Made by a program: the position numbers and the translations under genes. DNA of 64,000 nt from the NCBI GenBank assembly GCA_016183655.1, contig JACPEH010000021.1, positions 182,400-246,399 of the forward strand, given 5' to 3'. Of this stretch, positions 60,656 through 64,000 are shown piece by piece (positions within the stretch are counted from its first letter, which is position 1; every line of letters starts with the position of its first letter). The notes below the pieces were generated by a model. It made no database searches. It saw only the letters and a program-made list of their open reading frames with translations, and had not been told where the DNA came from. The DNA comes from Rhodocyclales bacterium (GTDB lineage Bacteria; Pseudomonadota; Gammaproteobacteria; Burkholderiales; Rhodocyclaceae).

Positions 60656-60744
60656 GGCGGAATCCTGATTACTGAGCGAGCGCTGCAATACGCGCTGCGG
60701 GGTGCATTGAGACGAAGGGAACGGGGCGGCGCCAGAAGCGACAA

Positions 60745-60762
60745 GGGCGGCCTGGGCCGCCC
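60745..60762. terminator. hairpin downstream of the 54-aa gene
   Basis: GGGCGGCC-TG-GGCCGCCC, a perfect 8-bp stem between the 54-aa gene and ybiT; ACAA on one side gives TTGT on the minus strand. A second small CCGG-rich hairpin (about 60771-60785) adjoins the stop codon. Likely terminates the small gene. Confidence 0.5.
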
Positions 60763-60787
60763 TCCGGGTGTTCCGGCCGCGCCGGAA

Positions 60788-60952
60788 TTACTTGCTGGCG
60801 CCCAGCTGCGGCTTGCCGCGCTGGTGGCACTCGGCGGCGTAGATCGCCTTGCGCACGCCCTTGGTGTTGTTGCGGAACAGGCGCTTGGCGGCCTTGGACA
60901 GGCAGCGGCGCTCGATGGCCGAGCGGCGGTCGCGGTTGGAAGTGGAAGCCAT
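60788..60952 (-). CDS. small basic 54-aa protein, unrecognised
   Basis: Not on lists with a 60-aa cut-off but well supported: ATG 60952 is preceded by CTGGAG 6-8 bases upstream, codon use is strongly GC3, and a hairpin follows the stop. The sequence begins MASTSNRDRRSAIERRC and is rich in Arg/Lys (about 15 of 54) with two cysteines (RRCLSK and AAECHQRGK). Basic and short like a ribosome-associated or nucleic-acid-binding protein, but it is not bS21 or another protein I can name. Upstream DNA (60953-61030) is AT-rich with a TAAAAT -10-like site. Confidence 0.65.
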   Translation of the reverse strand: MASTSNRDRRSAIERRCLSKAAKRLFRNNTKGVRKAIYAAECHQRGKPQLGASK

Positions 60953-61102
60953 GTTCAAACTCCAGATTGTGTTGGTGCTACGGTTGATCGGTGGGGCGAA
61001 ATTTCTTGAACCGTGAATTTTAACGGTTTTTCAGGTTTTTTGCCGGGGTTTTGTTGGCGGTGGGCGAAATGTCCGGCACCGCGGCGCCGGCCGGGCGGAC
61101 GA

Positions 61103-61417
61103 TCAGGCCGCCGCCAGGTTCAGCTTGCCGACGCGCTGCAGGTCGACGTGCTGCCGCGCAATCCACAGATCGTGGGCGTCCTGCATCGCCAGCCAGCTTT
61201 CCGGCGAGCGGCCAAGCGCCTTCGCCAGGCGCAGTGCCATTTCCGGGGTGACGCGGCTGTCGCCCTTGAGAATGCGGCTGAGCGAGGAGGGAGCTACGTC
61301 GAGCTTGGCCGCAAGCTCGCGACCGCTGATGCCGTTCGGCTCCAGATAGATTTCGGTGATGAACTCGCCGGAGATATCCATATCCTCGACCCTCTGTGCG
61401 GTATCCAGCGCAGCCAT
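61103..61417 (-). CDS. HigA-family XRE antitoxin, no adjacent toxin
   Basis: 104 aa from ATG 61417 (MAALDTAQRVED), with AAGGGGGCC 7 bases upstream; a second possible start is at MDISGEFITEIYLEP. HTH core GISGRELAAKLDVAPSSLSRILKGDSRVTPEMALRLAKALGRSPESWLAMQDAHDLW is the HigA/VapI pattern. The gene for a HigB toxin, normally just upstream or downstream, is not present on either side, so this is an orphan or a regulator that has lost its toxin. Confidence 0.85.
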   Translation of the reverse strand: MAALDTAQRVEDMDISGEFITEIYLEPNGISGRELAAKLDVAPSSLSRILKGDSRVTPEMALRLAKALGRSPESWLAMQDAHDLWIARQHVDLQRVGKLNLAAA

Positions 61418-61442
61418 TACCCGGCCCCCTTTTCTTACAGCG

Positions 61443-62237
61443 TTATCTGCCGGGTGGCTCGGTTCTCGCAGGCAGCATGCTCCGCAATGTTTCAGCGATG
61501 GCTTGCTGCGGAAGCTTGGCAAGACTGGTCTGCATGCGTAGCTTCTGTTCGGGAGACCATTGCTGCATTGACATGCGCGATTCTTCAAAGTCCAGAGGAA
61601 GCAGCGGCGAGGAACGCATTATTTCCCTATGCAAGCCGCTCTGTCTGGCAGCGAGAGGGCGGATGGCCAGAGGCTTTGCCGTTGCGCAATCCAGTAGGGC
61701 AGCTTTCGCTAGCAGATGCATCATCGACGTCTTGCCCATTGGGCCTCGGCTGTATATGCCAGCACCTCCGAAGAATTGATTGGTCCCGGATAGAAAGTCG
61801 TCGGTTTTGGCTTTTGCCAGGACTACGACGGCATCAAGGGAATTGGTGGTGCAATATTTCTTCGTGGCCGATTCTATGGCTTCCCAATTGGGGCCCCAAA
61901 ATGCTGGAGCATCCCATGGGCCGTTCAAATCGTTGACGCGGTTGAATTCCGGTGCTGGGTAGGGTGCGGCGACCGCCGTCAGTCCAAAATGGCTGCTGAG
62001 TCTTTCCCGGATCTGCTCCTCGTATTGCTCGTCAATTTTCCAGTCGGTGATGTCGATCTCTTCTTTTTCGTTGCCGAATACTGTCAGGCCGGTGTGCTGG
62101 CGCGTGAAGGATTTTGCCGTCATCGATACGACCGCGACGCGGTTGATTCGAGATGCGACGTCGTTGGCAATCGGTACCTGCTGGGTAGCACAGCCGACCA
62201 GCGATAAAGCGAACGACGCAGCGAGGATGGTTTTCAT
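61443..62237 (-). CDS. putative lipoprotein, unknown function
   Basis: 264 aa from ATG 62237 (MKTILAASFALSLVGCATQQ): classical lipobox LVGC. The mature part begins QVPIANDVASRINRVAVVSMTAKSFTRQHTGLTVFGNEKEE, then a NSLDAVVVLAKAKTDDFLSGTNQFFGGAGIY segment and a basic/Gln-rich tail. No domain recognised. Codon use and GC (mid 50s %) are lower than in the rest of the window. First of the genes in the cassette-like array. Confidence 0.7.
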   Translation of the reverse strand: MKTILAASFALSLVGCATQQVPIANDVASRINRVAVVSMTAKSFTRQHTGLTVFGNEKEEIDITDWKIDEQYEEQIRERLSSHFGLTAVAAPYPAPEFNRVNDLNGPWDAPAFWGPNWEAIESATKKYCTTNSLDAVVVLAKAKTDDFLSGTNQFFGGAGIYSRGPMGKTSMMHLLAKAALLDCATAKPLAIRPLAARQSGLHREIMRSSPLLPLDFEESRMSMQQWSPEQKLRMQTSLAKLPQQAIAETLRSMLPARTEPPGR

Positions 62238-62331
62238 GGACGTACAGGGAAGAGGGAATTGCATGGTGTGTTTGTGCAAACGTGGAGGTTTTGAATGCCG
62301 CGTAGGGCGGCGATGGCTATTGGATGCGTAT
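62238..62331. repeat. weak attC-like spacer
   Basis: Between two cassette-like genes. Minus strand shows ATCCAAT ... GCCGC-CCTAC-GCGGC ... GTTTGCA: an inverse-core-like end, central stem and degraded core-like end. Too divergent to call alone. Confidence 0.25.
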
Positions 62332-62862
62332 TCATGACTCCGGCAGTATCTGCCTGGTGATCGTCATCAGCCCTCGTGCATCCAGCTCGGAGCATGCTTT
62401 CCATTCGTGGTTCGTCAGGTATTCCTTCTTTTGAAAAAGGGGAATGGCGCCAGCGCCCTTTACGCTCATGATCCCTCCGAGCGCGATCCCGGAGTCCCCG
62501 CGGCCGGATACATGAAAAAACAGCCGATCGTTCGGCTTCAGCGTTGCTTCCAGCGGGGGCATCAATTCCTGCTCGCCTCCCAGCAACCCCCAGGAGCTTG
62601 TGACGAACCTATATGTTCCCGGCGGAAGCGGGATGCCGACATAGGTTTCGGGTGGCAGTTTGGCTATGCGCTTCCCGTCGCTCGATATGCTGAGCGTGAT
62701 TCCATCGTGCGGAATACGAAGAAAGTACACAAGGGCTTTTTCGGGGGGCGGTGTCTGAAGGACGATCGAGTTGGGGTGAACATATTGCTGCGCACAGCCG
62801 CTCGTTATCAAAGCAAGCGACAAGATGACGATTGGCCTGGAAAAGAATCTGGAAGTAGTCAC
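62332..62862 (-). CDS. DUF2846-type lipoprotein
   Basis: 176 aa, GTG start at 62862 (MTTSRFFSRPIVILSLALITSGCAQQ), lipobox TSGC. A beta-rich domain follows: KALVYFLRIPHDGITLSISSDGKRIAKLPPETYVGIPLPPGTYRFVTSSWG, the DUF2846 pattern of a small outer-membrane or periplasmic lipoprotein. No ATG is available near the signal peptide. Lower GC than the chromosome. Flanked by attC-like palindromes. Confidence 0.75.
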   Translation of the reverse strand: MTTSRFFSRPIVILSLALITSGCAQQYVHPNSIVLQTPPPEKALVYFLRIPHDGITLSISSDGKRIAKLPPETYVGIPLPPGTYRFVTSSWGLLGGEQELMPPLEATLKPNDRLFFHVSGRGDSGIALGGIMSVKGAGAIPLFQKKEYLTNHEWKACSELDARGLMTITRQILPES

Positions 62863-62879
62863 GAAGGTGTCCGATAGAT

Positions 62880-62938
62880 GTACCCGAATTCAGGGGTGCC
62901 GCGCTTGCGCGGCGCCTCTCTGGAACGAAGAATTGGGC
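62880..62938 (-). repeat. attC-like recombination site A
   Basis: On the minus strand: inverse core GCCCAAT (62938-62932), 5 bases, L'' box GTTCCAG (62926-62920), central perfect stem GCCGCGC-AA-GCGCGGC, L' box CTGAATT (62893-62887), then a decayed core. TTCCAG pairs with CTGAA leaving one base unpaired, as in true attC sites. The wording matches Pseudomonas stutzeri-type attC sites. Lies directly after the 96-aa gene's stop. Confidence 0.68.
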
Positions 62939-62951
62939 TTGGCTTTTCCGC

Positions 62952-63242
62952 TCACTGAAGGAACCCCGGTATATACCCAGCCATCATTAGCGCAGGGAAA
63001 AAGAGTGCTGCGAGAAAAACAAACCACTTTGGCTTGCCCGGAGCGAAGCAGTTGGCAATGACGACAACCATCAATCCCACGACAGTCAGCCCGACGATTG
63101 CTGCCAACGGAGCAAATGGACTTGGGCCGCCACCCGCCATTGTGGCAACCAGTAATACGACCGGAACGAACGCCGAAGTCGAAAGGCCGGCTAGCAGCTT
63201 GATGGCAATAAACAGAGCCCGCACGAAAAATCTAATGTGCAA
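62952..63242 (-). CDS. small integral membrane protein
   Basis: Up to 96 aa with three hydrophobic segments (ALFIAIKLLAGLSTSAFVPVVLLVATM, LAAIVGLTVVGLMVVVIANCF, WFVFLAALFFPALMMAGYI). The frame opens with TTG 63242; a GTG seven codons in is another option. No ribosome binding site is convincing, which is usual for integron cassette genes. No family recognised. Bounded by attC-like sites on both sides. Confidence 0.55.
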   Translation of the reverse strand: MHIRFFVRALFIAIKLLAGLSTSAFVPVVLLVATMAGGGPSPFAPLAAIVGLTVVGLMVVVIANCFAPGKPKWFVFLAALFFPALMMAGYIPGFLQ

Positions 63243-63310
63243 AGTTAATGGCGTGCCGCTTGCGGCACGTCCAAGCGCCTGAAAGGCGTGGTTTGACAGG
63301 AGTGTTGGGC
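63243..63310 (-). repeat. attC-like recombination site B
   Basis: On the minus strand: GCCCAAC (63310-63304), GTCAAAC (63297-63291), CCTTTCAGGCGCTTGGACG shared with site C, then the perfect stem GTGCCGC-AA-GCGGCAC and ATTAACT in place of the core. Sits immediately downstream of the 145-aa lipoprotein gene and just before the start of the 96-aa gene, the position expected of a cassette attC. Confidence 0.6.
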
Positions 63311-63327
63311 ATCATGTCTTTGGGTGA

Positions 63328-63765
63328 CTATTCAACGCTCACCTCCATGCTTGGTAGATTTTCACGGAGAGAGAGGACAACTTGGCCTCGAAGCTTCTTA
63401 GTTGATTCGGATAGCGAGAAACGGCCCCAATCAGAAAGCGTCACATGAACTTCGCGTCCAGAGATGCATGCGCGAGCATACGTTGTTCCGAACGAGCCGG
63501 TAGCGTCTCGACTTTCCTTTAGCCAGTAGTCGGCGTTCCCGCATTTAGAAAGGATATTGTCCCGCACATCGGCTGGATAGGCCTTCCTCTCGAAGCCGAA
63601 TGATTCCAAGACATTCGCAATCGTAGGCAAAGGAGATGTAGCGGCCTTTGGCGAGGGTGCAATCGCTTCGCTGACCGGTCGAAGGCTTAACCGAGTGGTA
63701 GCCGCGGGGTCACAAGCCGCAAGCACCGAGATTAAGAGAACATACTTAACACTGTACCGACTCAT
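63328..63765 (-). CDS. putative lipoprotein, unknown function
   Basis: 145 aa from ATG 63765 (MSRYSVKYVLLISVLAACDPAAT): lipobox LAAC followed by D. The mature domain (IANVLESFGFERKAYPADVRDNILSKCGNADYWLKES, then SFGTTYARACISGREVHVTLSDWGRFSLS) is not recognised; two cysteines could pair. AT-richer than the chromosome. The start codon lies 4 bases after a perfect GTTGGGC core, a typical integron-cassette layout. Confidence 0.68.
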   Translation of the reverse strand: MSRYSVKYVLLISVLAACDPAATTRLSLRPVSEAIAPSPKAATSPLPTIANVLESFGFERKAYPADVRDNILSKCGNADYWLKESRDATGSFGTTYARACISGREVHVTLSDWGRFSLSESTKKLRGQVVLSLRENLPSMEVSVE

Positions 63766-63768
63766 GAC

Positions 63769-63843
63769 GCCCAACGTGGAGGTGCCCGGCGCTGCGCGGC
63801 TTTGTCGCGCAGCGTCCAGCGACTGAAAGGAGCGAGGTTGAGC
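63769..63843 (-). repeat. attC-like recombination site C
   Basis: Minus strand: inverse core GCTCAAC (63843-63837), CCTTTCAGTCGCTGGACG, central stem of CGCTGCGCG with its complement, and a perfect core GTTGGGC (63775-63769), 75 bp overall. The core is followed at once by the lipoprotein start. It shares its middle wording with site B. Confidence 0.68.
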
Positions 63844-63860
63844 GCCGGGTCGTGCAGCGC

Positions 63861-64000
63861 GAGCCTGTCAGAAATTTTGTGTTTGAGGCATACCATGTCG
63901 CAAAGGAGCATGTATGCCAAGCAAGACGAGCAAGAAGAAACCGGTGACGCTGCCGACCATCCCGAAAGAACTCATTGACCAGATCGCTGACGGCCCGATG
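63861..64000 (+). mobile_element. IS256-family insertion sequence, left end (runs off the window)
   Basis: Begins at about GAGCCTGTCAGAAATTTTGT, the terminal inverted repeat wording of many IS256-family elements, then 30 bp later an AAAGGAG site and the transposase ATG. The right end and target duplication are outside the window. It is inserted just outside site C. Confidence 0.82.
63914..64000 (+). CDS. IS256-family transposase, N-terminal 29 residues only
   Basis: ATG 63914 with AAAGGAG 9 bases upstream. Visible residues include KKKPVTLPTIPKELIDQI then ADGPM, the conserved opening of IS256 (mutator) family DDE transposases. Truncated by the window edge; the catalytic residues are not visible. 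Would move the element by copy-out/paste-in transposition. Confidence 0.85.
   Translation, partial: MPSKTSKKKPVTLPTIPKELIDQIADGPM

Noticed and set aside
60788..60952. Ribosomal protein bS21 (rpsU)
   Set aside because: Sequence does not match the bS21 pattern (no VRENEPF-DALRRFKR).

Overview
The window is high-GC chromosomal DNA (apart from a less GC-rich stretch at about 61.4-63.8 kb) of a free-living Gram-negative bacterium. The gene set and order (ntrY-ntrX-trkA-trkH, hemE/priA, a TorF-type porin with glnK-amtB, metH, comM-ubiK, many c-di-GMP proteins) point to Betaproteobacteria, most probably Rhodocyclales (Azospira/Dechloromonas/Azonexus-like). That placement is inferred from protein character and synteny, not from a marker gene. 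I see no rRNA, tRNA or CRISPR array.

Layout. 1-10 kb: nitrogen/redox-type two-component system NtrYX (NtrY cut by the window edge), Trk potassium uptake, hemE, and priA. The 400 bp hemE-priA gap is AT-rich with perfect DnaA boxes and looks origin-like. 10-23 kb: a PAS-GGDEF protein, an EF-hand-like protein overlapped by a convergent DUF2145 gene, a small envelope operon (YiaAB / exported hydrophobic protein / DUF2145), an XRE regulator, a membrane GGDEF protein, and a tightly overlapping operon can-mak-yiiM-MFS. 23-30 kb: a palindromic dispersed repeat, a histidine kinase overlapping a REC-DUF3369-GGDEF-EAL regulator, then cell-wall genes (Amidase_3, murB, a NamZ/DUF1343 protein). 32-46 kb: argC, metH with a terminator hairpin in its leader, an rRNA-methyltransferase-like gene, an ECF sigma/anti-sigma pair with a COG4315 secreted protein, a zinc alcohol dehydrogenase, two efflux/MFS transporters, comM and ubiK. 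46-49 kb: a TorF porin-glnK-amtB ammonium operon with a sigma-54 promoter and two NtrC-type boxes. 49-61 kb: an InaA-type LPS kinase, a CpdA-like phosphodiesterase beside a small class III cyclase, purU, thrH, a 7TMR-DISM diguanylate cyclase, and two ABC-F ATPases (yheS, ybiT).

The last 3 kb differ from everything before. GC falls, and small exported or membrane-protein genes all lie on the minus strand, separated by imperfect palindromes with attC features (inverse core, L boxes with an unpaired base, core GTTGGGC just before a start codon). This reads as a degenerate integron cassette array (a CALIN), bordered by an orphan HigA-type antitoxin and, at the right edge, by the left end of an IS256-family element.

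Genes that work together: NtrYX with TrkAH at the left edge; TorF-GlnK-AmtB for ammonium uptake under nitrogen control; one sensor kinase/EAL response-regulator pair plus three diguanylate cyclases for c-di-GMP; and a cyclase/phosphodiesterase pair suggesting local cyclic nucleotide turnover.
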